A stretch of 46,089 nt of DNA, from NCBI GenBank assembly GCA_027318475.1, contig DAHVPC010000002.1, positions 1 through 46,089 on the forward strand. The letters run 5' to 3'. The translations under genes were made by a program, and so were the position numbers. How positions within the stretch are numbered: position 1 is the stretch's first letter; every line of letters starts with the position of its first letter. This document shows, in pieces, positions 30,077-39,952 of the stretch. The stretch is from Candidatus Cloacimonadota bacterium. Its GTDB lineage: Bacteria > Cloacimonadota > Cloacimonadia > Cloacimonadales > Cloacimonadaceae. The notes beneath the pieces are model-generated. The model was not told the origin of the DNA and made no database searches. It saw only the letters and a program-made list of their open reading frames with translations.

Positions 30077-30997
30077 ATGCCCAAAGTATTGATCGCCACC
30101 GAGAAACCCTTCGCCGCGGAAGCGGTGCAACTGATCAAGGCCGAATTGGACGCCGCCGGATATCCCCATGCCTGGCTGGAAAACTACACGGACGTGAATG
30201 ACTTCCATGCCGCCGTAGCCGACGCTGAGGCCCTCATCATCCGCAGCGACATTGTGGACGAAGCCGTCCTCAACGCCGCCAAACTGCTCAAGATCGTGGT
30301 CCGTGCCGGAGCCGGATATGACAACATCGACCTCAAAGCCGCCACAGCGCACGACGTCGTGGCCATGAACACCCCCGGCCAAAACTCCAACGCCGTGGCC
30401 GAACTGGCGCTGGCCATGATGATCTACATGGCGCGCGGCAAATTCAACGGCAAGAGCGGCACCGAACTCGCCGGCAAGAAACTGGTGCTCTACGGCTTCG
30501 GCTTCGTCGCCCGCTACCTTGCCAAAATGGCCCGGGGCATCGGCATGGACGTCTATGCCTACGATCCCTACCTGAGCGCCGAAATCATGACCAAGGAAGG
30601 CGTAACGGCCCTTTCCACGGTTGAGGACATCTTCAAGACCGGCGACTTCATCTCCCTGCACATTCCCGCCACAGCCGAAACCAAGAAATCCATCAACTGG
30701 AACCTGCTCAGCCTCGTGAAACCCGGCTGCATCCTGGTGAATACCGCGCGTAAGGAAGTCATCGACGAGGAAGCGCTGCTCAAGGCCTTCGCCGAAAAGA
30801 AGAAGTTCCGCTATGTGAGCGACGTCGAGCCGGAATGCCACGCCCAACTCCTGGAAACCTACGCCGACCGCTATTACTGCACCCCCAAGAAAATGGGCGC
30901 CCAGACCGAGGAAGCCAACATCAACGCCGGAGTCGCCGCCGCCAAACAGATCGTGGCCTTCTTCGAGAAAGGTGACAAGACCTACAAAGTGAACTGA
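30077..30997 (+). CDS. serA: D-3-phosphoglycerate dehydrogenase-like D-2-hydroxyacid dehydrogenase, no ACT domain
   Basis: VRAGAGYDNIDLKAA, NTPGQNSNAVAELA, YGFGFVARYLAKMA (Rossmann), KPGCILVNTARKEVIDEEAL, CTPKKMGAQTEEAN (Lys in place of the usual His). Confidence 0.85.
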   Translation: MPKVLIATEKPFAAEAVQLIKAELDAAGYPHAWLENYTDVNDFHAAVADAEALIIRSDIVDEAVLNAAKLLKIVVRAGAGYDNIDLKAATAHDVVAMNTPGQNSNAVAELALAMMIYMARGKFNGKSGTELAGKKLVLYGFGFVARYLAKMARGIGMDVYAYDPYLSAEIMTKEGVTALSTVEDIFKTGDFISLHIPATAETKKSINWNLLSLVKPGCILVNTARKEVIDEEALLKAFAEKKKFRYVSDVEPECHAQLLETYADRYYCTPKKMGAQTEEANINAGVAAAKQIVAFFEKGDKTYKVN

Positions 30998-31023
30998 ACC
31001 CCGGTTTCCGGAGTATAAGCATC

Positions 31024-31053
31024 AAACCCCCGTTGGTAAACGGGGTTTTTTTT
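31024..31053 (+). terminator. Rho-independent terminator after serA-like gene
   Basis: AAACCCCCGTTGGTAAACGGGGTTTTTTTT. Confidence 0.85.
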
Positions 31054-31321
31054 CAGAGCAAAGAGCAAAGATGATGTCCACGAATTGAACGAACTTAAGG
31101 GAGAGGCGGAAGAGTGGAAAGGTGAAGCAGTGTTCCGGTCTGTGTTTCCCCTTTCCATCTTTCCACTTTCTCCGTCTTTTTCTACCTCAGTGTCTCTGTG
31201 TTGAATAGTCTTTTCCTCTGCCTTTCTCCGCTTTGGCTCCACTATTCTCTGTGTTAAAAAAACCGCGTGAACGCATTGTTCCTGCCATGTGCAACGCATT
31301 TTTGCAGTAAAAAAACCGCTG

Positions 31322-31412
31322 CGCTCCCGTCATCACTGCGGTATCACTGCGCGGTCATTGCGCGCTTTGCCCGTAATGACCGCGCAATCATCGCGCAATG
31401 GTAACGGGAGCC
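31322..31412. repeat. Dispersed palindromic repeat family R3, copy 2
   Basis: GCTCCCGT...CACTGCGCGGTCATTGCGCGCTTTGCCCGTAATGACCGCGCAATCATCGCGCAATGGTAACGGGAGC; outer arms GCTCCCGT/ACGGGAGC and inner TCATTGCGCG/CGCGCAATCA. Confidence 0.85.
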
Positions 31413-31712
31413 GGTTGACGGGTGAACAGGACTGGAAGGCTGAACTTACGTTTCATGCATGGCCTATAATGCTGCCCAATATGCGGAAGGCATGGCCGGG
31501 ATGAATCCAGGCAAGATTAAATAAAATAATTCTTGACATTTTGCGCCAAGCGCACAAGTTGCGAACGGTTTTCTTCCGTCATAGTTGTCTGCGTGGCGGA
31601 TGTTTTGAGAATCCTCAAGGCCAGACAGGCAGTTCTGCCGGCGCTCCTCTGCGTTGTGTGGCGGGATTCGCAGGCGTTGTATCAACCGAGTCGCGAGCGT
31701 ATGGAGGTTCAA

Positions 31713-34490
31713 ATGAAATACGTAAGCCTGGCACTTGTTGTTGTATTTTCCCTGGCAGGCAGTCTGCTTTATGCCCAGCAAACCGGCAAGGACCAATCCG
31801 CGGTCAATTCAGCAAACAGCACTTTGAGATATCCGGCGGTCGATCCCGATGCCTATGAAAACGACGATACATCCAACACCGCCCAAGCCATCCAGATCTA
31901 TTCCACCCTGCACACCCAGAACCACACGATCGATTCTCCACCTCCTGCTGCGGACCTCGATTGGTTCAGGTTTTACGCGGAACCGGGCAGGACCTATTAC
32001 TTCTGGTCCACCGGCTCCACCAACACCGGCATCGGTTTGCTCGAGGATAACGGAACCACCCAGCTCGATTCGGATGACGACAGCGGGGACGGCAATAACT
32101 TCTTCCTGCAGTTCGAGCCTGTAAGCGCCGGGTATTACAAACTGCTCGTTTCCGGTTACGCCGCGGGCTCCTATGTGTTTGCCGCCCTCTACACCAACGC
32201 TGATCCCTTTGAGCCGGATGACCTGCCCACCCAATATACGGAACTGGCGTTGACCCCCTCTGCGCAAACCCAAGCCCACACCCTGCATTGGAAATCCGAT
32301 GCCGATTGGTTCGGTTTCCAGGCTGAAGTGGGCAAACTGAGCATCTTCCTGACCACTGGATTCACCAATACCAGCGCCTGGATCTATGCCGACGACGGCG
32401 TAACCCTGCTGGCTTCTGCAGAAAGCGGAGGCACGGAGAGCAATTTCTCATTGGTGTTTGATCCCGGCTACTCCGGCCACTATCTGCTCAAGATCGGCAG
32501 CAACAGTGCCGCGGAAGTAGGACCCTATTTGCTCAGTTACAGATGGGGCATGTTGCCGGATGCCTATGAGCCGGACGATACGATCGCGCAAGCCTACGCC
32601 CTGGACATCCAGGCCGCGGAACAGTCTCAGCCCCGCAACCTGCAATCCGACACCGACCAGGATTGGTGCGCGTTCACGGTCCAGGTTGGCTACACCTATT
32701 CGTTCTGGTCCACTGGGCCGACCGATACCCAGATCTGGATTCACGACACCAGCGGCTACTGGATGCTCGATTATGATGACAACGACGGCGAGGGCTCCAA
32801 CTTCCGTTTACGTTACACCGCCACCACCAACGAAGATCTCATGCTCAAGATCGCAGGCGTTTCCGGTTCTGCGGGCCCCTATTGGTTTCATTACGCCAGA
32901 TCACGGACTTGGGGCAACGATTGGGTTTGGGCGGCCAACGCTCCAGGCAGCGGAGAAGTGCGCGCGTCAGCCACGGATCCCGTCTCCGGCTGCACTTACG
33001 TGACCGGCAGTTTCACAGGAGCGGCGACCTTCAGCGCCACAACCCTCTATGATCTGAACCTCGGCGATATCTTCATCGCCAAGATCGATCCCGCGGGAAA
33101 CTGGCTGTGGGCGGTCCGAGCCGGAGGGTATTATCCGGATTCGGGCACGGATATCGCGGTAAGCTCGGATGGCAGTTATATCTACGTCAGCGGATACTTT
33201 CAGGGAGCTGCCGATTTCGGGCCTTTCGCGCTATCCAGCAACGGTTACTATTCTGATTCCTTTGTCGCCAAACTAAGCAGTTCCGGCAATTGGATTTGGG
33301 TTGCCCAAGCGGGTGGTAACGGCACAGGTAGAGCCGAAACACTGTGTTTGGGCTCTGGTGGCGATATCATCGTGGCTGGGCAGTGTTCCGCCGGCACTTA
33401 TTTCGGGACGGCATACATGGCTTATAACTGCAAATACATCGCCAAACTGTTCCCGGACGGTAACTGGTTCGGAGCGGCGCCAGCCGTCTATACAGACAAT
33501 AGCGGCGGCAACGACATGAATCTGTGCGCGGGTTCAGACGGCTGCTTCTATCTTGCCGCGGCCTTTCACGGCACTGCCCATTTCGGAAGCATCACGCTGG
33601 TCAGCACGGCAACCGGCACGGACACCTTCGTTGCCAAATTCGACTCCAACGGAATTTGGCAATGGGCTGTCGATTCAAACGCGCTTGGCACCTGCTTGCC
33701 GATGAGTATTTGTTTCCAGGGTGACGCCTGCTACTTAACGGGATCTTATGATGGATCGACCTATTTTGGAGATTATGCTCACCTTAGCGGCGATAACGAT
33801 GTTTTTGTGGCGAAGATCGATACCGCCGGCAACTGGATCTGGGCTGTCGGAACAGGTGACTGGGAATATGACTATGGCTACGATATCTGCGCCGATGCCA
33901 ACGGAGTTGTGGTGGTGGGGCACTTTAAGGGCACAGCCCAATTTGGAGCAGTTGAACTGGTCGCCGACGTTGATTGGGGCGATGTCTTCGCGGCCAAACT
34001 CAATTCCTCCGGAAATTGGATCTGGGCAACTCAAGCCGGAGGATCAGGATCTGACGAGGCAAAAGCGGTCAGTTACCATCCTGCCTCGGGGAAACTATCT
34101 GTTGCAGGACGCCACACCGAGACCTGCGATTTCGACACTTTTTCGGTGACCGGCAGCGGATTCTTCGTTGCCCAACTCAGCGATCTCGCTGCGCCTCCAG
34201 GAACGCCACTGGCGCCGCAAAACCTGGATGTATCCTGGTATTCCGTGTTCGATCCCTGGACTCATACTTCGTTCGTGTATGAAAAAGTGACTTGGAATCC
34301 GGTGACGCTGGATACCAACGGGCTGCCTCTGACGCCGAGTTTTTACAACGTCTATTACGCGGACCTGCCTTACGTAACCTACTCCATGCTGGGAACGACC
34401 ACCGTCTGTGAGTTTTCCCGCTTGCTGGGTTCCGCCCATATGCCCATGCCGGCTCGTGGATTCTACTACATTAAGGCGGTCGCGCCGTAA
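31713..34490 (+). CDS. Secreted protein with three PPC-type domains and SBBP-type beta-propeller repeats
   Basis: MKYVSLALVVVFSLAGSLLYAQ; DAYENDDTSNTAQAI...DLDWFRFYAEPGRTYYF repeated as EPDDLPTQYTEL...DADWFGFQAEVG and DAYEPDDTIAQAYAL...DQDWCAFTVQVG; repeated GNWxWAxxAGG...YVSGYFQGAADFG...DxFVAKL. Start at 31713. Confidence 0.85.
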   Translation: MKYVSLALVVVFSLAGSLLYAQQTGKDQSAVNSANSTLRYPAVDPDAYENDDTSNTAQAIQIYSTLHTQNHTIDSPPPAADLDWFRFYAEPGRTYYFWSTGSTNTGIGLLEDNGTTQLDSDDDSGDGNNFFLQFEPVSAGYYKLLVSGYAAGSYVFAALYTNADPFEPDDLPTQYTELALTPSAQTQAHTLHWKSDADWFGFQAEVGKLSIFLTTGFTNTSAWIYADDGVTLLASAESGGTESNFSLVFDPGYSGHYLLKIGSNSAAEVGPYLLSYRWGMLPDAYEPDDTIAQAYALDIQAAEQSQPRNLQSDTDQDWCAFTVQVGYTYSFWSTGPTDTQIWIHDTSGYWMLDYDDNDGEGSNFRLRYTATTNEDLMLKIAGVSGSAGPYWFHYARSRTWGNDWVWAANAPGSGEVRASATDPVSGCTYVTGSFTGAATFSATTLYDLNLGDIFIAKIDPAGNWLWAVRAGGYYPDSGTDIAVSSDGSYIYVSGYFQGAADFGPFALSSNGYYSDSFVAKLSSSGNWIWVAQAGGNGTGRAETLCLGSGGDIIVAGQCSAGTYFGTAYMAYNCKYIAKLFPDGNWFGAAPAVYTDNSGGNDMNLCAGSDGCFYLAAAFHGTAHFGSITLVSTATGTDTFVAKFDSNGIWQWAVDSNALGTCLPMSICFQGDACYLTGSYDGSTYFGDYAHLSGDNDVFVAKIDTAGNWIWAVGTGDWEYDYGYDICADANGVVVVGHFKGTAQFGAVELVADVDWGDVFAAKLNSSGNWIWATQAGGSGSDEAKAVSYHPASGKLSVAGRHTETCDFDTFSVTGSGFFVAQLSDLAAPPGTPLAPQNLDVSWYSVFDPWTHTSFVYEKVTWNPVTLDTNGLPLTPSFYNVYYADLPYVTYSMLGTTTVCEFSRLLGSAHMPMPARGFYYIKAVAP

Positions 34491-34564
34491 GGTGCCTCAT
34501 TTGAACAGGCCTTGCACGCCACCTCTGCTCCGTTTCCTCTGAGGTGAAAGATGCTTTTGCTGCC

Positions 34565-35731
34565 TCACTCTCCGTAGATGGAAGTAACCTTGTAAAACCT
34601 GTAGACTCCGCTCTCAGGAGCCGACCACTCGCTCGGGCCGAAAGTGCCGCCGAGGTCTTCCGCCCAGGTTCCTTCCGGAAGCGGAGCCGAATAGACCTTG
34701 TAGGTTTCGATGCCGTAGAGGTCTTGCCAGGCCAGGGAAACCACGCCATCGGCAACGCTGATGGTCAGGAAAGCCGGAACGCCGTCGGAGAACTGGCAAC
34801 TGGCGGGAAAGCCCCAGGCTCCTTCGCTGTTTTGGCAGCGGATGTAGAGCGTGTGGTTGCCGTGCTCGACCGGTCCGATGTAGAGGGGCAGGTTCACGCT
34901 TAGGGAAGCGCCGTTGGCCACCTCCACTCCGGTCCCGTTGCCGAAGCCGGGGTCGCTGTCGATGAAGTATTCCAGCCGGGTGATCTGTGCTGCCGGCGCC
35001 ATTGCGGGGTAGGGGATGAAGAACACCAGTTTCTGCGGCATGCTCCAGCGCCCTCCATTGTCGCGGGCGCGCACCAAGATACGGTGAATGCCGGGGACCA
35101 GCGCGGCGGTGCCGATCAGTTGGTCCAATTCCACAGCGTTGCGGCTGTAGATCGGAGTTCCGTTGCCAGCGCCGGGATCGGCGTCGAAGAAGTACTCGAC
35201 CTCAGCCACTGTCCCTTCCTCAAAAGGTGGAGCGTCATAGGGGATGTAAAAGACCTGGCTGCGGGGCAGGCTCCAAACTCCCCCGTCATCTTTGGCGCGC
35301 ACGTAGAGACGGTGGATCCCGGGAACCAGCGCGGCGGTGGCGATCACTTCATCCAGTTCCAACGTGTTGCGTCCATAGAGCGGGATTCCGTTGCCCGGTC
35401 CGGGATCGGCGTCGAAGTAGTATTCGAGTTCCGCCACGGTCCTGGGTTCGAAGGGCGGAGCGTCGTAGGGGATGAAGAAGACCTGGCTGCGGGGCAGGCT
35501 CCAGAATCCTTCGTCGCTGCGGGAGCGCACATAGAGGCGGTGGATCCCGGCGTTGAGCGAGGCGGTGCTGATCGACTGATCGATGTCCACGGCGCTGCGC
35601 CCATAGATCTGGATTCCGTTGCCGGGACCGGGATCGGCGTCAAAAAAGTACTCGATGTGGTCCACCACTGCCAGGCAGAGCGCCATCCCGCCCAGCCAGA
35701 GAACCAGCGCGGCTAATAGCGGCAGTTTCAT
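34565..35731 (-). CDS. Secreted protein with about four tandem 76-aa repeats (EYFFDADPGPGNG...GIHRLYVRxxDxGGxWSLPRSQVFFIPYDAPPFE) and a C-terminal Fn3-like segment
   Basis: Repeat visible in protein and DNA with 228-bp period (CCGGGATCGGCGTC at about 35172, 35400, 35628). Start set to 35731 (MKLPLLAALVLWLGGMALCLA). Confidence 0.85.
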   Translation of the reverse strand: MKLPLLAALVLWLGGMALCLAVVDHIEYFFDADPGPGNGIQIYGRSAVDIDQSISTASLNAGIHRLYVRSRSDEGFWSLPRSQVFFIPYDAPPFEPRTVAELEYYFDADPGPGNGIPLYGRNTLELDEVIATAALVPGIHRLYVRAKDDGGVWSLPRSQVFYIPYDAPPFEEGTVAEVEYFFDADPGAGNGTPIYSRNAVELDQLIGTAALVPGIHRILVRARDNGGRWSMPQKLVFFIPYPAMAPAAQITRLEYFIDSDPGFGNGTGVEVANGASLSVNLPLYIGPVEHGNHTLYIRCQNSEGAWGFPASCQFSDGVPAFLTISVADGVVSLAWQDLYGIETYKVYSAPLPEGTWAEDLGGTFGPSEWSAPESGVYRFYKVTSIYGE

Positions 35732-35753
35732 GGTCATTCCTTCGCCACGGAAC

Positions 35754-36803
35754 TCAGTTTCCGCTTTGGGCTTCGATATGCACGTCCAGGTTGCCGTCTT
35801 CGTCCACCACCGGGGGACACGTAAACTCGGTGATGCTGGGCAGGCGCGTGAGGTACCAGAGATCGTTGAAGGGCGTGGCGCCGCCGTAGATGCCGATGTC
35901 CTCGCCGTTAAAACCTGCTCCAATGGCGGGGGATCCAGCGACCAAGTGATAATCCCCGGCGTTGACATCCTCCATCACGGTGGATAGATCCACGTTCTGC
36001 AGGTTGCCGGTGCCGCTGATGTTGGTGGAACTGCCTTCGAAGATACAGTATTGGAAATCGTAATAAGAGGCGTTGATCGCGATGACCTCCATGATGCAAT
36101 TCACAAAGTGCAGATCGACGGGGCCGCTATAACCGCCATGCAGCGTATGGCTGCCTTCGCCGCTATTGACAAAGAGGCAATTTGTCAGATAGCAGCTGAG
36201 ATTGTTGTTACCGCCAGTATCGATATGGTTCACATTGCCGCTGAACACGCAGTTGGCGCAAGTGGCGTCGGTCCGTGAGGCAGGCTGAAAGAAACCATTC
36301 AGAGTGCAGCCATGGATCAGAAATCCCGTGGTGTTTGTCGATCCGGCTCCCACATACACCGCACTTTTGCACAGACAGTCTTTCAGCTCGGAATTGGAGG
36401 CCTGTAAACTTATATAGCTGTCAAACCGGCAATTCACATAGTAGGCCTGATAAGTGTTGGTGATCCCATTGTACAGGTGCAAACCGCTGAAAACGCTGCC
36501 TACTCCTCCCGCCTGGTTCACATACAGATTGATCCGGGAGGTGGGCAATGCAGGATTGTCGGGATTGAAACCGCCTCCGATCACGGTAAGCCGTTTCCCC
36601 AGCCCGCCTTCGTTCCAGCCGGGGCCGTAGTCGTAGGGCGAGGGATACAGATAGATGGTATCGCCGTCCGCGGCGGCGTTGTAGGCGGAGATCCAGGTGC
36701 TGTACTGGCCGGTGGGCCGGATGTTGTTATCCACGGTAAAACTGGCTGCGGATAGCGAAATTACCGCGAGGGTGGCGATGAGGGCAAAGACGAAAACTTT
36801 CAT
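35754..36803 (-). CDS. Secreted right-handed beta-helix-like protein
   Basis: MKVFVFALIATLAVISLSAASF; N-C/L-F ladder (YYVNCRFDSYISL, LIHGCTLNG, CANCVFSGN, YLTNCLFVNS, HFVNCIMEVI, FQYCIFEGSS). Confidence 0.75.
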   Translation of the reverse strand: MKVFVFALIATLAVISLSAASFTVDNNIRPTGQYSTWISAYNAAADGDTIYLYPSPYDYGPGWNEGGLGKRLTVIGGGFNPDNPALPTSRINLYVNQAGGVGSVFSGLHLYNGITNTYQAYYVNCRFDSYISLQASNSELKDCLCKSAVYVGAGSTNTTGFLIHGCTLNGFFQPASRTDATCANCVFSGNVNHIDTGGNNNLSCYLTNCLFVNSGEGSHTLHGGYSGPVDLHFVNCIMEVIAINASYYDFQYCIFEGSSTNISGTGNLQNVDLSTVMEDVNAGDYHLVAGSPAIGAGFNGEDIGIYGGATPFNDLWYLTRLPSITEFTCPPVVDEDGNLDVHIEAQSGN

Positions 36804-36933
36804 GGTGCAACTCCTTACAAGGTGTTGGTGGGCTCAGGCGCAAGCCCCAAGGTGTTCCTGCCATTTCCTGAGCCCTGGGGCAAAGACAGCGGTTACGAAT
36901 GTCTTTGTCAAGGTTTTTATTTGCTTATTCCCG

Positions 36934-39093
36934 CTACTTAAGCAGAACCATCCGTTTAGTGATCGCTGTTCCTTTCGCTGAAAGCCTGTAGAGGTAAACT
37001 CCGCTGGCCACCGCTCTGCCAAGTTCGTCTGTGCCGTCCCAGTTGAAGGTATGGATGCCCTGGTGCAGATCGCCGGACCAGACAGCGCGGACCTTTTGAC
37101 CCCGGAGGTTGTATATCTGCAAGTCAACGGACATGGCGTCCGGAAGACTGATCCGCAGCGTTGTGGATGGATTGAATGGATTGGGGTAGTTCTCCAGAGC
37201 GATGCCGTTCGGTGCGGGCACGCCAGGGTCGTTGCCAGCCAGGACACTTAGGTCGTGGATGCCGATGCCTGTAGTTTCCCGGTGCGTGGCGTAGAGCAGG
37301 TTTCCGTCCGTGAACATATCCCAGGTATTGTAGTTATTGGGATAGCGCTTGTAGAGCAGTGGCGCTGCGGGATCGGAGATATCATAGACCAATATCTCAT
37401 GCCAATAGTAGTCCGCGGTGTAGAGCCGGTTTCCCTGCACCTGGCAACGGAGAAAGGAGTTCACCGCGTGGGGTGTGAGCGTGCCCAGTAGAAAGGGGTT
37501 ATCCGGATCGGCAATGTCGATCATCAGCACGCCAGAACTATCCACCACATAAGCCACGGAACCGGACACCGCCACGGATTGACCGTTGTCGAGGTAGAAC
37601 AAGCCCCTCTGGGCAGGATTGTGAGGATTGGAAACATCGATCAGGCGTAGCGATTGCCATCCCACGAGGCAGACGATGTTGCCGGCCAGGGCAAGCGCGA
37701 AGTGATACCCCGGGGGATTGTAAGAGCCGATCAGGGCAGGATTTGTGGGAACAGCCACATCGAACACCTTCAGGCCGTAGAAGTGATCAGTTACATAGGC
37801 GTAGTTGCCGCTTACAGCCAATTCATCCGCTTGATCCTGGACGGGCAGATACCCCATGAGTACTGGATTGGCGGGATTTGCCACGTTCACGATCTCCAAG
37901 CCTCCCGCATTGTCCCAATAACCGCTGGAGAGATAAAGCAGATCGCCCACTTTCACGATGTCGTTCAGGCGGCGCCCGGTGTTTAGGGTTCCGAGGGGCA
38001 GAGGATTGGCGGGGTCGGCCACGTTATAAGTGCGCAGTCCCGCGCTTTGATCGGTCACATAGGCGATCCCGTTTTCTGCAATGACCGCGCCGGCTTCGCC
38101 ATCAGTCTGGATGGTGCCTGCCAAGGTGGCGTCATGGGGCTGCGTCACGTCGATGATGTACAGGCCTCTTTGCGAGTGCGGAATGTAGGCGTAGCGGCTT
38201 GTCGTGCTTAGATATCCGCATCCGAGTACAAAGAAGTATCCTTCCAAAACGGGGTTCTGGGGATCGCCGACATCGACGGAGCGCAGGCCGAAGGCGTTCT
38301 GGATCATACCATACAGGATGTTTCCCTCAAGGGACAGGGTATCCAGCCAAACGCCGGCAAGTTGACTAAGCAACACAGGATTGGAGGCATTACTGAGATC
38401 GAATATGTACAAGGCGTAGGAACTGACGTAAGCCAGACCATCCCGCACCAGCACGTCGTAGGCCCAATTGGGAAGGGGATAGTCAAACAATTGTTGCGGC
38501 GCCAGCGGATTGCTCACGTCAAAGACCTTCAAGCCCTGGATGTCCGCTACGTAGAGCCTGTTCCCGGCCGCGCAGATGCCATTGGTACAGACCGGCAGGG
38601 CATGCCGGTGCAGCAGGAACGGCGCGCCGGGATCGGAGATATCCATGATGTCTACACTGTAATAGGAATTGTATTCGTCCTCGTAACTCCAGAGCAGATA
38701 GAGCCGGTCGCCCTCCAGCGCCATATCCAAAACATAGCCGGGGCAATCGGTAGTGCTGGACAGGAACAGGTTTTCGGGCTGTGCAATCTGGAAAGCCTGC
38801 AGGACATAACTGAAGTATCCAGTTGATCCCAGAGCGTAAATATGGTCTCCGTGGATCTGGACCCTGAACATTTGATAGCCGGTGGAGACGGTGGTGAGGG
38901 TGAAGGGGTTGATGGGATCAGTCAGGTCCAGCACGCGCAGTCCATCATTTCCTACGGCCAGATAGCCGATGTTTCCGTTGATGGCGATCTCACCGGTATA
39001 GCCGGTTCCGGGATAGTATCCCGCCACATGGAACACAGCGCCAAGCGGCAACATCACCGCAAGCAGGAACAAGCACAGGGCTGGCTTTCTCAT
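36934..39093 (-). CDS. Secreted LVIVD-repeat beta-propeller protein with FlgD-like C-terminal domain
   Basis: Repeated LxVLDLTDPxNPxxL..., IDVSNPHNPAQ...VVDSSGVLMIDIADPDNPFLLG; terminus ENYPNPFNPSTTLRISLPD...IYNLRGQKVRAVW...WDGTDELGRAVASGVYLYRLSAKGTAITKRMVLLK. Confidence 0.9.
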   Translation of the reverse strand: MRKPALCLFLLAVMLPLGAVFHVAGYYPGTGYTGEIAINGNIGYLAVGNDGLRVLDLTDPINPFTLTTVSTGYQMFRVQIHGDHIYALGSTGYFSYVLQAFQIAQPENLFLSSTTDCPGYVLDMALEGDRLYLLWSYEDEYNSYYSVDIMDISDPGAPFLLHRHALPVCTNGICAAGNRLYVADIQGLKVFDVSNPLAPQQLFDYPLPNWAYDVLVRDGLAYVSSYALYIFDLSNASNPVLLSQLAGVWLDTLSLEGNILYGMIQNAFGLRSVDVGDPQNPVLEGYFFVLGCGYLSTTSRYAYIPHSQRGLYIIDVTQPHDATLAGTIQTDGEAGAVIAENGIAYVTDQSAGLRTYNVADPANPLPLGTLNTGRRLNDIVKVGDLLYLSSGYWDNAGGLEIVNVANPANPVLMGYLPVQDQADELAVSGNYAYVTDHFYGLKVFDVAVPTNPALIGSYNPPGYHFALALAGNIVCLVGWQSLRLIDVSNPHNPAQRGLFYLDNGQSVAVSGSVAYVVDSSGVLMIDIADPDNPFLLGTLTPHAVNSFLRCQVQGNRLYTADYYWHEILVYDISDPAAPLLYKRYPNNYNTWDMFTDGNLLYATHRETTGIGIHDLSVLAGNDPGVPAPNGIALENYPNPFNPSTTLRISLPDAMSVDLQIYNLRGQKVRAVWSGDLHQGIHTFNWDGTDELGRAVASGVYLYRLSAKGTAITKRMVLLK

Positions 39094-39420
39094 CGTATCC
39101 TCGCAGGCTGGTCTATTGTATCCAGCAGAATATCAGCGGCGATTATTTGTCAATATATATTTCCAGTGGTTGTTGCTCAACGCTGAGGCGCAATATTGGA
39201 GCGACGGTTTCGGCGGGTTGTTTCACCGCAAATTAGGGATAAGGAGTTTTCCGCGAATCGCACGCTGGAATGTGTTCAAAATGCGTAGTAGGGATAGGGG
39301 TTGAGGTCGGAACACTGGCCTGCTTCCTTCTAAGTCAGCCATCTGCCTGGCGAGGTTCTTCGTAGCGGTCGTTCCCTGGCCAGCAAACGTTTTTCGCCGG
39401 GAGGAAGGGATCGCTCCGGC

Positions 39421-39502
39421 GACCATTGCGGGGTCATTGCGCGCTCATTGCGCGCTTCGCCCGTAATGACCGCGCAATGATGGCGTAATGGTAACGGGAG
39501 CC
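39421..39502. repeat. Dispersed palindromic repeat family R3, copy 3
   Basis: GTCATTGCGCGCTCATTGCGCGCTTCGCCCGTAATGACCGCGCAATGATGGCGTAATGGTAACGGGAGCCG, close match to copy 2. Confidence 0.85.
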
Positions 39503-39618
39503 GCGATGGAAGTTAGTTTTGATTTCGGTTGGAAAGAGCCCCAGAGGGAGCGTCAGATCATAGCGGCGGGTGCGTGCAACGAAGGAGCGAAGCCCCCCGA
39601 TACTTGCGTCTCTCACAC

Positions 39619-39647
39619 AAAAAAACCCCGGCACGAAAACCGGGGTT
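39619..39647 (-). terminator. Rho-independent terminator for rplU-rpmA
   Basis: On the minus strand: AACCCCGG TTTTCGTG CCGGGGTT TTTTTGTG. Confidence 0.88.
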
Positions 39648-39674
39648 CGCTATCTAAACTGATTACTCTTTGAA

Positions 39675-39941
39675 CTACTCGCTGGCCGTGATGGGTTCCA
39701 CGGACACGAATTTGCGGTCGGCGCCGCGGGTCTCGAATTTCACATGGCCTTCCACCAGGCTGAACAGGGTGAAGTCCCGTCCCATGCCGACGTTGGCGCC
39801 GGGGTGGATTTTGGTGCCTTTCTGGCGGACGATGATGCTGCCGGCCTGGACGTACTCACTGCCGTGCTTCTTCACTCCGCGGTATTTGGGATTGCTGTTG
39901 CGGCCGTTACGGCTGCTGCCAACACCTTTCTTGTGTGCCAT
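39675..39941 (-). CDS. rpmA: 50S ribosomal protein L27
   Basis: [61 protein letters not shown]. Confidence 0.99.
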   Translation of the reverse strand: MAHKKGVGSSRNGRNSNPKYRGVKKHGSEYVQAGSIIVRQKGTKIHPGANVGMGRDFTLFSLVEGHVKFETRGADRKFVSVEPITASE

Positions 39942-39952
39942 TTCAAATCCTC

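Noticed and set aside
31322-31412. Possible mini-CRISPR because of short repeated CATTGCGCG units
   Set aside because: Units are about 10 bp, inverted, without regular spacers, and no cas genes are present.
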